NCBI RefSeq assembly: GCF_023156235.1
Contig: NZ_JAKZAI010000008.1
Coordinates: 1-64,000, forward strand
Source: Marinobacter goseongensis
GTDB taxonomy: Bacteria; Pseudomonadota; Gammaproteobacteria; Pseudomonadales; Oleiphilaceae
Direction of reading: 5' to 3'
Length of the DNA: 64,000 nt
Below the pieces are notes generated by a model. That model was not told where the DNA came from and ran no database searches. It worked only from the letters and a program-made list of their open reading frames with translations. Within the stretch, counting starts at the first letter, position 1. Every line of letters starts with the position of its first letter. The position numbers and the translations under genes are program-made. Below are positions 34,897-43,869 of the stretch, piece by piece.

Positions 34897-36851
34897 CATT
34901 GTTTGTCGCGCTGTTCAGCCATTACCGTCGGCATCCGCTGCAACTGCTGGCGTTGGCGCTGATGATTGTGCTGGCGACCACCTTGTGGACCGGCGTCAGC
35001 AACCTGACCGAGCGCGCGCGGGCCAGTCTGGCCCAGAGCGAACGGGCGGTGGCGGGGCAGCAACAGCTGGTGCGGGTTGACGGCCAGGCGGTGTCGGTGC
35101 GGGACTTTGCCGTGCTGCGGCGTCAGGGCCTGTGTGTTATGCCCTGGCTGGAAGTGCGGCGGCCGGCCCCGGCTGGGCGGGTCATCGGCGTGGATCCGTT
35201 TGCCGGTGGCTGTTTCGGGGACCAGGTGCCCGGCCAGGCCGGTGGCGACGCCCTGATCGGCGAACCTTTCCTCGATATCGGCGACGCGGCAGCGCTGGTG
35301 GATCAGGACAACCCCGGCACGCTGTCGCTGCTGGTGCCGGTCACGGTGCTGCCGGCTGAGCTGCCCCCCGGCTATGAGTTGAAAGACTTTTCCCTGGGCC
35401 CGGCAACCGGAGAGCTGGGCGAGAGTTTCCTGCTCAATCTGGATGCACTAGGGGTGCTGGTCTTGTTGATTACCGCTCTGCTGGTGCGCAGTGTGTACCA
35501 GATGGGCCGGGTGCAGCGCCGGGAGAGTTTTGCCCTGCTGGCGCGTTTCGGGGTACCTCCCGGCCGGGTCCAGCGCCTGTTGCTGATGGAGATGGTGGTG
35601 TTGGCGGCGCTCTGCGTGCTGCCGGGAATCTGGCTCGGGCGATGGCTGGCGGCGGTGCTGGGCGGCGGCTTTGGTCAGGCCCTGGAAGGCCTGTTTGATA
35701 CGCCGCTGTATGCGGTGGAGGGTGGCGGCTTCGCGTTGCCCGCGGTGGTGATGGTCACCATGGTACTGGTGGCCTGCTTTACTGACCAAAGGCTGTGGGC
35801 AAAGCTGCCCGGTGTGTCCGCTGCCGGGCCGTCGCTCTGGCTTGCGATGCTGTTTCTCGGGGTGGTGATGGTCGGCGTTACCCCTGGCCTGACCTGGCTG
35901 TTCACCGGCATCGCCCTGGTGTTTGTGGCCGTGGGCGTATTAACGCCCCGCCTGTTGTCGGCCAGCGCCCAGTGGTGGTCGGATCGGGCCGGGGGGCTGG
36001 TGCTGTGGCAGCGTCGGGAACTGGCCGTGTTGTTTCGCCGCCTGGCGCTGCCGGTGGTGGCGCTGCAGTTTGCCGTGGCCATGGTGCTGGCGGTGCAGGC
36101 CCTGGTGACCACCTTCGAAGACACGTTCGAGGCCTGGCTGGCGCAACGGCTGGAGGCGGAGTTCTATGTTGAAGTGCCGGACGCGGCCCGGGCCGCAGAC
36201 GGTGTCCGTTACCTGGCAAGTCGCACGGAGCTGGGCGACTGGCATCTGGTGCAGCGTGGCACTGCCCGGTTAAGCGCGGCGGCCGGGTCCGGCGCGCCGG
36301 TGGAGGTGGATCTGTTTGCCATTGCCCCCATCGGGCCCCTGGTCACTGGCTGGACGTTGCAGACGTCGGTGGCCGATGCCTGGAGCAAGCTGGCGGCCGG
36401 TGAGGGGGTGATGGTGAACGAGCAGCTGGCGCGGCGGGAGGGCCTCAAACCCGGTGATTCCCTTGGCCTCACGGTGGGGGGGCAGGCCCGGGAATTCGCG
36501 ATACTGGGCGTCTACGCGGATTACGGTCGGCCCGCCGGCGAGATCCTGGCGGCCGGGCAGCGTCTGCCGCAGGCGTTCCGGCCGCAGTTCGAGAGCCTGT
36601 CAATGAACCCGGGAGACGTGACCATGACGGAGATCGAGCAGGGCCTGACGGAGGTCTGGAACGCCGGGAAGCTCACGGTGCGGGACAATCGCAGCATCCA
36701 GGCTCTGGCGTCCGGGGTGTTTGATCAAACGTTCCTGCTGACCCGTGCCATTACCGTGCTGACCCTGGTGCTGGCCGGTACGTCGTTGTTGATGATGGGG
36801 TGGGTCTTCTTTTCGTCGCGGGCCTGGTACTACCGCCTGTTGTCGGTGTGA
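34893..36851 (+). CDS. FtsX-type ABC permease, cut short by in-frame TGA
   Basis: 652 residues from ATG 34893, which overlaps the ATPase stop. Helices appear at about 14-30, 185-205, 230-255, 280-305, 320-380, 395-420 and 605-630, with a periplasmic MacB_PCD-like domain between 425 and 600 (FYVEVPDAARAADGVRYL). The C-terminal FtsX domain starts with TFEDTFEAW-side helices and FLLTRAITVLTLVLAG, but the frame meets TGA at 36849-36851 (codon 653), right after YRLLSV. The same frame then stays open for 100 more codons with the expected last helices. The protein as written would lack them and probably fail. Likely a nonsense mutation, sequence error, or readthrough. Confidence 0.8.
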   Translation: MTLFVALFSHYRRHPLQLLALALMIVLATTLWTGVSNLTERARASLAQSERAVAGQQQLVRVDGQAVSVRDFAVLRRQGLCVMPWLEVRRPAPAGRVIGVDPFAGGCFGDQVPGQAGGDALIGEPFLDIGDAAALVDQDNPGTLSLLVPVTVLPAELPPGYELKDFSLGPATGELGESFLLNLDALGVLVLLITALLVRSVYQMGRVQRRESFALLARFGVPPGRVQRLLLMEMVVLAALCVLPGIWLGRWLAAVLGGGFGQALEGLFDTPLYAVEGGGFALPAVVMVTMVLVACFTDQRLWAKLPGVSAAGPSLWLAMLFLGVVMVGVTPGLTWLFTGIALVFVAVGVLTPRLLSASAQWWSDRAGGLVLWQRRELAVLFRRLALPVVALQFAVAMVLAVQALVTTFEDTFEAWLAQRLEAEFYVEVPDAARAADGVRYLASRTELGDWHLVQRGTARLSAAAGSGAPVEVDLFAIAPIGPLVTGWTLQTSVADAWSKLAAGEGVMVNEQLARREGLKPGDSLGLTVGGQAREFAILGVYADYGRPAGEILAAGQRLPQAFRPQFESLSMNPGDVTMTEIEQGLTEVWNAGKLTVRDNRSIQALASGVFDQTFLLTRAITVLTLVLAGTSLLMMGWVFFSSRAWYYRLLSV

Positions 36852-37151
36852 GGCCTGTCACGGCGGGAGGTGGCAGCGCAGCTGCGGTGGCTGGCGCTGG
36901 TGCTCACCGGCACCGTGGCTCTGGTGGCGTTACCGCTGGGCGTGTGGCTGACCTGGGTGTTGGTGGGCCGGATCAATCCCCTGGCCTTCGGCTGGTCGCT
37001 ACCCATGGCGGTATATCCGGGATTCTGGTTGGAAATGCTGGTGTTGTGCCTCGCCATTGGTCTGGCCATCGCCACATTGATGCGCCGGCAGCTGCATGGT
37101 GTGGCTGCGGTGCCGGCCATGGCCAATGTGGCAGGTGGGGGTGAGCGATGA
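36852..37151 (+). pseudogene. C-terminal remainder of the FtsX-type permease
   Basis: Same reading frame as the preceding permease, separated only by one TGA. It reads GLSRREVAAQLRWLALVL, then VALPLGVWLTWVLVGRINPL and LEMLVLCLAIGLAIATLM, which are the amphipathic segment and two terminal helices expected of FtsX domains. Its TGA stop overlaps the ATG of the AttH-like gene, the coupling expected for a full-length 752-residue permease. No independent start with a good ribosome site is seen, although GTG/ATG-like starts exist after 36870. Confidence 0.75.
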
Positions 37152-38245
37152 TGGGATTCCCGGGTTCGCTGCGGCGGGCTGCACTGGTGCTTTGTCTGGC
37201 GTTGTCAGCCTGTTCGGAGTCTCCGCCGTCTTCCGGGTTTGCCGGGCTGGATGAGCAGGCGGATGCGGGCGAGTTTGCCCAGCCTGCACCCGGGGACCGG
37301 CTACGTTTTCCGGAAGACTTCGGCCCTCATCCACGCCATCGCATTGAATGGTGGTATCTGACCGCCAACCTCACCACTGATCAGGGTGAACCGCTGGGAC
37401 TGCAATGGACTCAGTTTCGCCAGGCTCTGGTGGCCCGCGACGCCGATGCACCGGCGCCCGCCGCCAACCGTTGGCCCATGGAGGCGGGCTGGATGGCCCA
37501 CGCCGCCGTGTCTTTCCGGGAACAGCACGGGTTCGCGGAAAAGCTGGCCCGGGGTGATATCGGGCAGGCCGGCGCCACGGCCGAGCCGTTCAACGTGTGG
37601 CTGGATGACTGGCACTTACAGGCCCTGGAAGAAGGGCAATGGCGCTTGCAGGTCAATGGTGAGGGGTGGTCTTACGATCTGCGGTTAACAGTGCAGCGAG
37701 AGCCGGTTGCCCATGGCGACCATGGGTTCAGCGCCAAATCCGCCAGTGGCGAGGGCTCGATGTATTTCAGCCTGGTGAATCTGGCGATTGCCGGTGAGGT
37801 AACACTGAACGGAGAGGTTCACCGGGTGTCCGGGCTCGGCTGGTTTGATCGGGAGTGGAGCAGTCAGTTTCTGAAAGCCGGCCAGCAGGGTTGGGACTGG
37901 TTTGCACTGCATCTGGACGGTGGCTACAAGCTTATGGCGTTTCGCCTGCGCGAGGACGAAGGCGCGTTTGTATCCGGTAGCTGGATCAACGCCAACGGCG
38001 ACGTGGAATCGCTGGGCGCTGGTGACCTGTTGCTGGAACCGGCCGGTTGGCAGACATCGCAACATGGCAGAGTGCCGGCGCAGTGGCGGTTGCGCATTCC
38101 ACCGCATGAGGTGGACCTGCTTATCGAAGCACCCGCAGGTGACTATTGGAACAATGGGCTTTTCCCCTATTGGGAGAGCCCGGTGTCGGTCACCGGTTCC
38201 CACGGTGGTGTGGGTTACATGGAACTGACGGGCTACGGCGGCTGA
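37148..38245 (+). CDS. AttH/CrtC-like lipocalin-fold lipoprotein
   Basis: 365 residues. Signal peptide LRRAALVLCLALSACSES with lipobox LSAC, so it is lipid-anchored. The body has the hydroxyneurosporene-synthase/AttH pattern: PRHRIEWWYLTANL near 60, MAHAAVSF, the DWHLQALEEG segment, GLGWFDREWSSQ near 230, and DWFALHLDGGYKLMAFRLR. This lipocalin-type fold binds hydrophobic molecules; CrtC hydrates carotenoids, but AttH-type proteins associate with ABC exporters as here. Start chosen where ATG overlaps the permease stop. Probable role is periplasmic chaperoning of the exported compound, by inference. Confidence 0.8.
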   Translation: MMGFPGSLRRAALVLCLALSACSESPPSSGFAGLDEQADAGEFAQPAPGDRLRFPEDFGPHPRHRIEWWYLTANLTTDQGEPLGLQWTQFRQALVARDADAPAPAANRWPMEAGWMAHAAVSFREQHGFAEKLARGDIGQAGATAEPFNVWLDDWHLQALEEGQWRLQVNGEGWSYDLRLTVQREPVAHGDHGFSAKSASGEGSMYFSLVNLAIAGEVTLNGEVHRVSGLGWFDREWSSQFLKAGQQGWDWFALHLDGGYKLMAFRLREDEGAFVSGSWINANGDVESLGAGDLLLEPAGWQTSQHGRVPAQWRLRIPPHEVDLLIEAPAGDYWNNGLFPYWESPVSVTGSHGGVGYMELTGYGG

Positions 38246-38278
38246 GCGCCGCCGGCAACGCCCACCAAGCCGTGCGCC

Positions 38279-39004
38279 TCACCTTACCCGGGGCGGCTGA
38301 AGGCCTTCAATCAACGCCTGAATGCCCTGGTGCCATTGCTGGCGGAGCTGATGAAAGTAGTCATCGTATTCACCGACCCGGTCTGTAAAGCAGGGCTTAA
38401 GCTCGTCGTTGCGGTAGATCGCCACATCAATGGGCATACCCACCGACAAATTGCTTTTCATGGTTGAGTCGAAGGAGATCAATGCACACTGATAGGCCCG
38501 GTCGAGGGAGGATTGGTAGCTCACCACCCGGTCCAGTATCGGTTTACCGTACTTGGATTCGCCAATCTGGAAATACGGCGTTTCTACCGTGGCTTCAATG
38601 AAGTTGCCTTCGGGGTAGATGTTGAACAGTCTGGACTCTTCACCGCTTATCTGGCCGCCGAGAATCAGCGAGCAGCTGAAATCCACGTGATTGATCCTGC
38701 CATCAGGGTTGTCACGGTGGACCACTTCGCGAATGGTTTTGCCTACAATCTCGGCCGTTTCAAACATCGACGTGGTGGAAAACACATTGGGTTCTTCGGA
38801 ACCCGCGCGCTTCTCCAGCAGGCTGATCACACTCTGGCTGGTGGCCAGATTGCCAGCAGACAGGATGACCAGTTCCCGCTCGCCCGGCTGCTCGAACACA
38901 TGCATCTTACGGAAGGTGGAAATCTGGTCAAAGCCCGCGTTGGTGCGGGAATCGGATGCGAACACCAGGCCATCGGCCAGGCGCATCGCCACGCAGTAAG
39001 TCAT
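38279..39004 (-). CDS. Anbu, ancestral proteasome-type peptidase
   Basis: 241 residues from ATG 39004; the longer frame adds 20 unrelated residues. It opens MTYCVAMRLADGLVFASDSRTNAG. After Met removal Thr2 would be the N-terminal nucleophile, as in proteasome beta subunits, and the SDSRTN segment matches the family. ELVILSAGNLATSQSV and SYQSSLDRAYQCALISFDSTMKSN are further Anbu landmarks. Anbu forms open helical assemblies and its substrate remains unclear. It is last in a minus-strand cluster with transglutaminase, alpha-E and ATP-grasp genes, the partners usually found with it. Confidence 0.9.
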   Translation of the reverse strand: MTYCVAMRLADGLVFASDSRTNAGFDQISTFRKMHVFEQPGERELVILSAGNLATSQSVISLLEKRAGSEEPNVFSTTSMFETAEIVGKTIREVVHRDNPDGRINHVDFSCSLILGGQISGEESRLFNIYPEGNFIEATVETPYFQIGESKYGKPILDRVVSYQSSLDRAYQCALISFDSTMKSNLSVGMPIDVAIYRNDELKPCFTDRVGEYDDYFHQLRQQWHQGIQALIEGLQPPRVR

Positions 39005-39095
39005 GGGGGCTGCCCTCGGGTCGTCGGAATCCGCCCAGTGTAATCCTTTCTGCGAGGAAAACATGATTTGGCGTGTGTGTTTTCAAAGCTTTTTG

Positions 39096-39881
39096 TTACT
39101 GGCCATCACCGGCCAGGGTCACCCAGGCGCGAGTGTGCAGGTTTTCCATGCCGCCGCCACTGCGGATGCCGCGCACCGGTGCGGCGTCGCGATAATCCAG
39201 TCCCGTCGCCAGTTTGATGTGACTCTCTGCCACATTGAGCAGATTGACCACATCAAAGGTGTGCCAGTTGTGACCCAGCCAGGCCTCAGCCCAGGCGTGG
39301 GTGGAGAGGTGGTCTTCGCTGAACGTGTGGATGTAGCCACTGACGTAGCGCACGGGCACCCCGATGTGGCGGCAGCAGGAAATGAAGATGTGGGTATGGT
39401 CCTGGCACACGCCGGCTTTCTGTTTGAAGGCCTCGGCTGCGGTGTGGGTGACCTTGGTGGCACCGGGCATGAACTCGATGTGCTCCAGAATGCGGTTCAT
39501 CATCCTCACCAGGCTGCGCTTGTTCGGTGAGAACTGGCTGGCGAACGCCTTGATGGCTTTGTCTGCCTCGGTTAGCGGGGTGTGGCGCAGGAAGACCGCC
39601 GGCGGAAACGGGGAATCGTCCCTGGTCAGCGGTTTGCCGGTCAGGTCCACTATGCCTTCGGCGGTGAGGGTGATCTCGGAGACCGCTTTGTCCATGGTCA
39701 TCACCGTCACCAGGTTACCGAAACCGTCGGTCATCTGGCTGGTTTCGCCGGGGGTGGTGAGATGCCATTCCAGTATTTTCTGCTGCGGTGTGTTGCGGGG
39801 TGTCAGGCGCAGGTACTGAATGCCGTTGTGCATGGGCGCATCGTAGGTGTAGGTCGTGTCATGGCGGATGTTCAGTTTCAT
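39096..39881 (-). CDS. Transglutaminase-like protease of the Anbu cluster
   Basis: 261 residues from ATG 39881, two bases after the alpha-E stop. The first 120 residues form the beta-rich bacterial transglutaminase N-terminal domain (MKLNIRHDTTYTYD, YLRLTPRN). The catalytic triad is Cys in KAGVCQDHTH, His in STHAWAEAW and Asp in WHTFDVVN. Enzymes of this class may cleave or form amide bonds. Co-occurrence with ATP-grasp and alpha-E proteins suggests work on a peptide or amide made by them. A longer frame to 40223 runs over the alpha-E gene and is not real. Confidence 0.9.
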   Translation of the reverse strand: MKLNIRHDTTYTYDAPMHNGIQYLRLTPRNTPQQKILEWHLTTPGETSQMTDGFGNLVTVMTMDKAVSEITLTAEGIVDLTGKPLTRDDSPFPPAVFLRHTPLTEADKAIKAFASQFSPNKRSLVRMMNRILEHIEFMPGATKVTHTAAEAFKQKAGVCQDHTHIFISCCRHIGVPVRYVSGYIHTFSEDHLSTHAWAEAWLGHNWHTFDVVNLLNVAESHIKLATGLDYRDAAPVRGIRSGGGMENLHTRAWVTLAGDGQ

Positions 39882-39883
39882 TG

Positions 39884-40816
39884 TTACCACCCCATGTAGT
39901 CTTTCTGGATCTGGCCGGTGATGCGCTGGATACGTGCCAGAAAATCGGTCAGATACTCGTGAAGCCCGCGTTCCTCGATGTACTCGCGGTCGCCGAAACG
40001 GATGTTGGCGTACAGGCTGGTGGCCAGGCGCCGTGCACGGCGCGCCTCGCCGCTCTCGATCTGCTCCAGCAAGTCGGAGATTTCCTGCAGGCAGGCGTGC
40101 AGAGAGCGGGGCACGTCCCGCTTGAGGATCAGCAGTTCCGCCACGTTCATCGGTTCGATGTTGTGTCCGTAGGTATTCTGGTAAGCCTCGAAAGCTGCCA
40201 GTGAGTGCAGCAGGGCTGTCCATTCAAAGAACGACTGGGTCGGGTGGCCCTCCAGGGATTTGGTGGCCATGCGATGGCGAATATCCAGCACCCGCGCGGT
40301 GGTGTCTGCCCGCTCGATAAAGGTGCCCAGGCGCAGGAAATTGAAGGCGTCGTTGCGCAGCAAGGTGCCGTAGGCAGCCCCCCGGAATACGTTTGATCTC
40401 TCACGAGTCCAGTCAAATACCCGGCTGGCGCTGGATTCGGTCACGCCCTTCTTGCGTAATTCCTTGAGTTCCATCCATGCCAGGTTGATGCTTTCCCACA
40501 CGTCTGCCGACAGGTTACCGCGCACGTGCAGGGCATTGTCACGGGCGCTGCCGATGATGCTGAACACACTGGCGGGGTGGCGATCGTCCAGCAGCAGGAA
40601 GTCGATCAAGTTCTGGGGGGTGGTCTCCTTGTACAATTCCTGAAACACCGCCTGGGTGCCGGTGACCAGCAAGGGTACCGAGAGCTGCTCTTCGCGATCT
40701 TCCGGCACATCGATGAGTGCCATGGTGAGGCTGACATCCAGCAGGCGGGCCTGGGTTTCGGCTCGTTCCAGGTAGCGGGCCATCCAGAACAGACTTGATG
40801 CGGCACGGCTCAGCAT
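39884..40816 (-). CDS. Alpha-E domain protein
   Basis: 310 residues, all helical. It begins MLSRAASSLFWMARYLERAETQARLLDV, the alpha-E (DUF403) signature, and the second half repeats a similar helix (FNFLRLGTFIERADTTARVLDI), giving an internal pseudo-repeat. The start overlaps the end of the ATP-grasp gene by seven bases, so translation is coupled. Alpha-E proteins accompany permuted ATP-grasp enzymes and transglutaminases in many bacteria; their biochemical role is not established. Confidence 0.9.
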   Translation of the reverse strand: MLSRAASSLFWMARYLERAETQARLLDVSLTMALIDVPEDREEQLSVPLLVTGTQAVFQELYKETTPQNLIDFLLLDDRHPASVFSIIGSARDNALHVRGNLSADVWESINLAWMELKELRKKGVTESSASRVFDWTRERSNVFRGAAYGTLLRNDAFNFLRLGTFIERADTTARVLDIRHRMATKSLEGHPTQSFFEWTALLHSLAAFEAYQNTYGHNIEPMNVAELLILKRDVPRSLHACLQEISDLLEQIESGEARRARRLATSLYANIRFGDREYIEERGLHEYLTDFLARIQRITGQIQKDYMGW

Positions 40817-42249
40817 GGGTCGTCCTCCAGTACCCAGGTGTCTTTGGTGCCACCCCCCTGGGACGAATTTACAATCAGTGAGCCTTCTTTCAGCGCCACT
40901 CGGGTAAGCCCCCCCGGTACCATTTGCACCTTTTTGCCAGAGAGCACGAACGGGCGCAGGTCGAGATGCCGGGGCGCCACGCCCTGATCAACGAAGGTGG
41001 GGCAGGTAGACAGGCTCAGCGTGGGTTGGGCGATGTAGTTGTCGGGCCGGGCTTTCAATAACGAACGGAAGTGGCTGAGCTCTTTCTTGCTGGCCATAGG
41101 TCCGATGAGCATGCCATAACCGCCGGCCCCCTGAGTTTCCTTGACCACCAGATCCGCGAGATTGTCGAGGATGTAACTGAGATCCTTGGGCTTCCTGCCC
41201 TGCCAGGTGGGTACGTTTTTCAAGATTGGCTCTTCGCCCAGATAGAAGCGGATCATGTCCGGGACAAAGGGGTAGATGGCCTTGTCGTCGGCAACGCCGG
41301 TGCCCATGGCGTTGGCCAACACCACATTGCCGGTGCGGTAGGCGGCATAGAGCCCCGGTACGCCGAGCATGGAGTCGGGGTTGCCGGCCAACGGGTCGAG
41401 GAAGTCGTCGTCGACCCGGCGGTAGATCACATCCACCTGCTGGGGCCCCACGGTGGTTTTCATGTAGACCCGGTTCTGGCGAACGAACAGGTCCGCCCCT
41501 TCCACCAGTTCAATACCCATTTGCCGGGCCAGGAACGCGTGTTCGAAGTAGGCGCTGTTGAAGCGGCCCGGGGTGAGCACGACCACTGTGGGGTCGGGTT
41601 TCAGGGAGGCGGCGCGCAAGGTTTCACCAAGCAGTGCCGGGTACTGCTCCACCGGCGCAACCGGCGCCTGTGCGAACAGCTCGGGGAACAGGCGCATCAT
41701 CATGCGGCGATTTTCCAGCATGTAAGACACACCGCTGGGGCACCGCAGGTTGTCTTCCAGCACGTAGAAGTCGCCGTCGCTATGGCGGATCAAGTCAATG
41801 CCAGCAATGTGGGAGTACAGATTGCGGGGCAGCTTCAGGTTCTGCATGCCGGGCTGGTATTGGGGATTGGCGAAGACCTGCTCGGCGCTGATCACCCCGG
41901 CACGGATAATGTCGAAATCGTGGTAAATGTCGAACAGGAACCGGTTCAGCGCCTGAACCCTCTGGCGCAGTCCGGCTTGCAGGCGCTGCCAGTCGCTGGC
42001 GGAGATCACCCTCGGGATCAGGTCGAAGGGGATCAACCGGTCAGCACCCTGATCTTCGCCATACACGTTGAAGGTGATGCCCAGGCGCTGAAAGAGGACA
42101 TCCGCCTCACGGCGCTTTTCGGCCAGCATGGCTTCTTCCGACTGCATGAGCCAGTTTTCCAGTACCCGGCAGCTTGGGCGTACCCGGTTATTCTCGTCGA
42201 ACAGCTCGTCGTAGATACCCTCGGGCGGGGTTTGAATCAGCATAACCAT
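40810..42249 (-). CDS. Circularly permuted ATP-grasp protein (COG2308 type)
   Basis: 479 residues. Landmarks are YDELFDENNRVRPSCRVLENWL at the start (in pieces), PFDLIPRVISASDWQRLQAGLRQR, GIDLIRHSDGDFYVLEDNLRCPSG with ATP-grasp Mg ligands, ANAMGTGVADDK, and KETQGAGGYGMLIGP. Such enzymes are expected to ligate an amino or similar group to a carboxylate using ATP. It is the first gene of the minus-strand cluster; the ATGGTTATG at 42249 follows AGGAGAGG. Product unknown. The cluster has been discussed by others as a possible peptide-synthesis or tagging module. Confidence 0.9.
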   Translation of the reverse strand: MVMLIQTPPEGIYDELFDENNRVRPSCRVLENWLMQSEEAMLAEKRREADVLFQRLGITFNVYGEDQGADRLIPFDLIPRVISASDWQRLQAGLRQRVQALNRFLFDIYHDFDIIRAGVISAEQVFANPQYQPGMQNLKLPRNLYSHIAGIDLIRHSDGDFYVLEDNLRCPSGVSYMLENRRMMMRLFPELFAQAPVAPVEQYPALLGETLRAASLKPDPTVVVLTPGRFNSAYFEHAFLARQMGIELVEGADLFVRQNRVYMKTTVGPQQVDVIYRRVDDDFLDPLAGNPDSMLGVPGLYAAYRTGNVVLANAMGTGVADDKAIYPFVPDMIRFYLGEEPILKNVPTWQGRKPKDLSYILDNLADLVVKETQGAGGYGMLIGPMASKKELSHFRSLLKARPDNYIAQPTLSLSTCPTFVDQGVAPRHLDLRPFVLSGKKVQMVPGGLTRVALKEGSLIVNSSQGGGTKDTWVLEDDPC

Positions 42250-42463
42250 GAACCTCTCCTGAACACGCCCCTCACCGGATGTGAAGAGTCGATATCCAGC
42301 TGTTCCGTTATAAAAGAAACAGCAAAAGGCAGGCCATCCTGGCTGAAAGTGTAAAGTTTCTGGCCGGAAGGCTCTGATTAAGCAAAGGTCAGGCGGAGGG
42401 CAGTGTCAATTCCGGGGGAAGAGGAAGGTGGGTTCACAGGGAAAGTGGAGGGTGAAGCGGTGG

Positions 42464-42494
42464 AGTGCCAGCCGCTGTTTGCGCGGCTGGCACT
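42464..42494 (-). terminator. Hairpin 3' of amtB
   Basis: Perfect twelve-base stem AGTGCCAGCCGC/GCGGCTGGCACT with a seven-base loop, starting seven bases past the amtB stop. There is no U tract on the minus strand, so it may be a mRNA-end stabiliser or Rho-associated end rather than a classic terminator. The remaining 42250-42463 stretch shows only the ATP-grasp leader region. Confidence 0.5.
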
Positions 42495-42500
42495 TACGGT

Positions 42501-43709
42501 TTATTCCTGTGAGGTAGAGCCAATCTTGTGGATGCTGACATCCGCCCCGTTGAATTCTTCTTCCTCGCTCAGGCGCAGGCCGGAGAGGGCTTTGACGATG
42601 CCGTAGACGATCAGGCCGCCCACGAACGCCACCAATACACCGGCAACAGAGCCGACAATCTGAGACATCAGGCTGACGCCACCAAGACCCCCGAGGGCTT
42701 CCTGGCCAAAGATGCCGGCCGCGATAGCGCCCCACACGCCGCACACCCCGTGCAGTGGCCACACACCCAGTACATCGTCCAGGCGTTCGATTTTGGCCTG
42801 GGCCCATTCGAACAGGTAAACGAAGATGGCACCGGCAATGCCGCCGGTGATCAGCGCACCAACGGGGTGCATCAAGTCCGAGCCCGCGCACACAGCGACC
42901 AGGCCGGCCAGTGGGCCGTTATGGATGAAGCCCGGGTCCTTGCGGCCAGCCAGCATGGCGACCAGCACACCACCGACCATGGCCATCAGACTGTTTACGG
43001 CGACCAGGCCGCTGATGCCGTCGAGGGTTTGCGCTGACATCACGTTAAAGCCGAACCAGCCCACGGTCAGAATCCAGGCACCGAGGGCCAGAAATGGAAT
43101 GTTGGAGGGGGCAAAGGCCACCACCCGGCCATTGCGATAGCGCCCGTTTCGGGCACCCAGCAGCAGAACCGCCGCCAGAGCGATCCAGCCACCCACAGCG
43201 TGCACCACAACAGAGCCGGCAAAGTCATGGAAACTTGCACCAAACTGGCTCTCAAGCCAGGCCTGGAAGCCGTAGTTGCCATTCCAGATCATGCCCTCGA
43301 AAAACGGGTACACAAACGCCACGATTAACGCCGACGCGATCAGCATCGGGTAGAACTTTGCCCGCTCGGCAATGCCGCCGGACACAATGGCGGGGATGGC
43401 GGCGGCAAAGGTCATCAGGAAGAAGAATTTGACCAGATCGTAGCCGTTGGCGGCGGTCAGTTCAGCGGCGCCGGCCATGAAGTGGCTGCCGTAGGCAATG
43501 TAGTAACCGACAAAGAAATAGGCCACGGCGGACACGCCGAAGTCGGTCATGATCTTCACCAGGGCGTTTACCTGGTTCTTGTGGCGCACCGTGCCCACTT
43601 CCAGAAAGGCGAAGCCGGCGTGCATGGCCAGTACCATGATGGCACCGATCAGAATGAACAGCGTGTTGGAGCTGTCGGTCAGGGTTTGTACTGCACTCGT
43701 GATGTCCAC
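42501..43709 (-). CDS. amtB: AmtB ammonium transporter
   Basis: 402 residues from the GTG at 43709, with AGGAG seven bases upstream; the longer frame includes the leader and promoter. Eleven helices are expected. Features include LEVGTVRHKNQVNALVKI, the first conserved pore His in SVVVHAVGGWIAL, and the second in WPLHGVCGVWGAIAAG. It conducts ammonia/ammonium across the inner membrane. No glnK is next to it, unlike many relatives. Upstream lie a sigma-54 promoter and NtrC-like sites, so nitrogen-limited induction is likely. Confidence 0.95.
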   Translation of the reverse strand: MDITSAVQTLTDSSNTLFILIGAIMVLAMHAGFAFLEVGTVRHKNQVNALVKIMTDFGVSAVAYFFVGYYIAYGSHFMAGAAELTAANGYDLVKFFFLMTFAAAIPAIVSGGIAERAKFYPMLIASALIVAFVYPFFEGMIWNGNYGFQAWLESQFGASFHDFAGSVVVHAVGGWIALAAVLLLGARNGRYRNGRVVAFAPSNIPFLALGAWILTVGWFGFNVMSAQTLDGISGLVAVNSLMAMVGGVLVAMLAGRKDPGFIHNGPLAGLVAVCAGSDLMHPVGALITGGIAGAIFVYLFEWAQAKIERLDDVLGVWPLHGVCGVWGAIAAGIFGQEALGGLGGVSLMSQIVGSVAGVLVAFVGGLIVYGIVKALSGLRLSEEEEFNGADVSIHKIGSTSQE

Positions 43710-43780
43710 GGGTTTTGCTCCTGATAGATGAATTGGCTGCCGTTTGTCGGGCAACGTGTGCATGAATGGAGTGCACAGTA

Positions 43781-43796
43781 AGCAAGAGGTGTTCCA
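43781..43796 (-). promoter_or_regulatory. Sigma-54 promoter of amtB
   Basis: Minus strand TGGAACACCTCTTGCT fits TGGCACG-N4-TTGCW, with GG and GC separated by exactly ten bases. The start site would be near 43770, about 60 bases before the GTG. Nitrogen-regulated ammonium transporters are commonly RpoN dependent. Confidence 0.7.
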
Positions 43797-43869
43797 AAAC
43801 AATGCATTTTGAGGGCGGAGGGGTGGTTGCGGGATAAAGTGCCACCGTTAAGCGCACATTCTCCGATGA

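Noticed and set aside
39882..40223. N-terminal extension of the transglutaminase gene
   Set aside because: It overlaps the alpha-E coding region in another frame; the family start MKLNIRH is at 39881.
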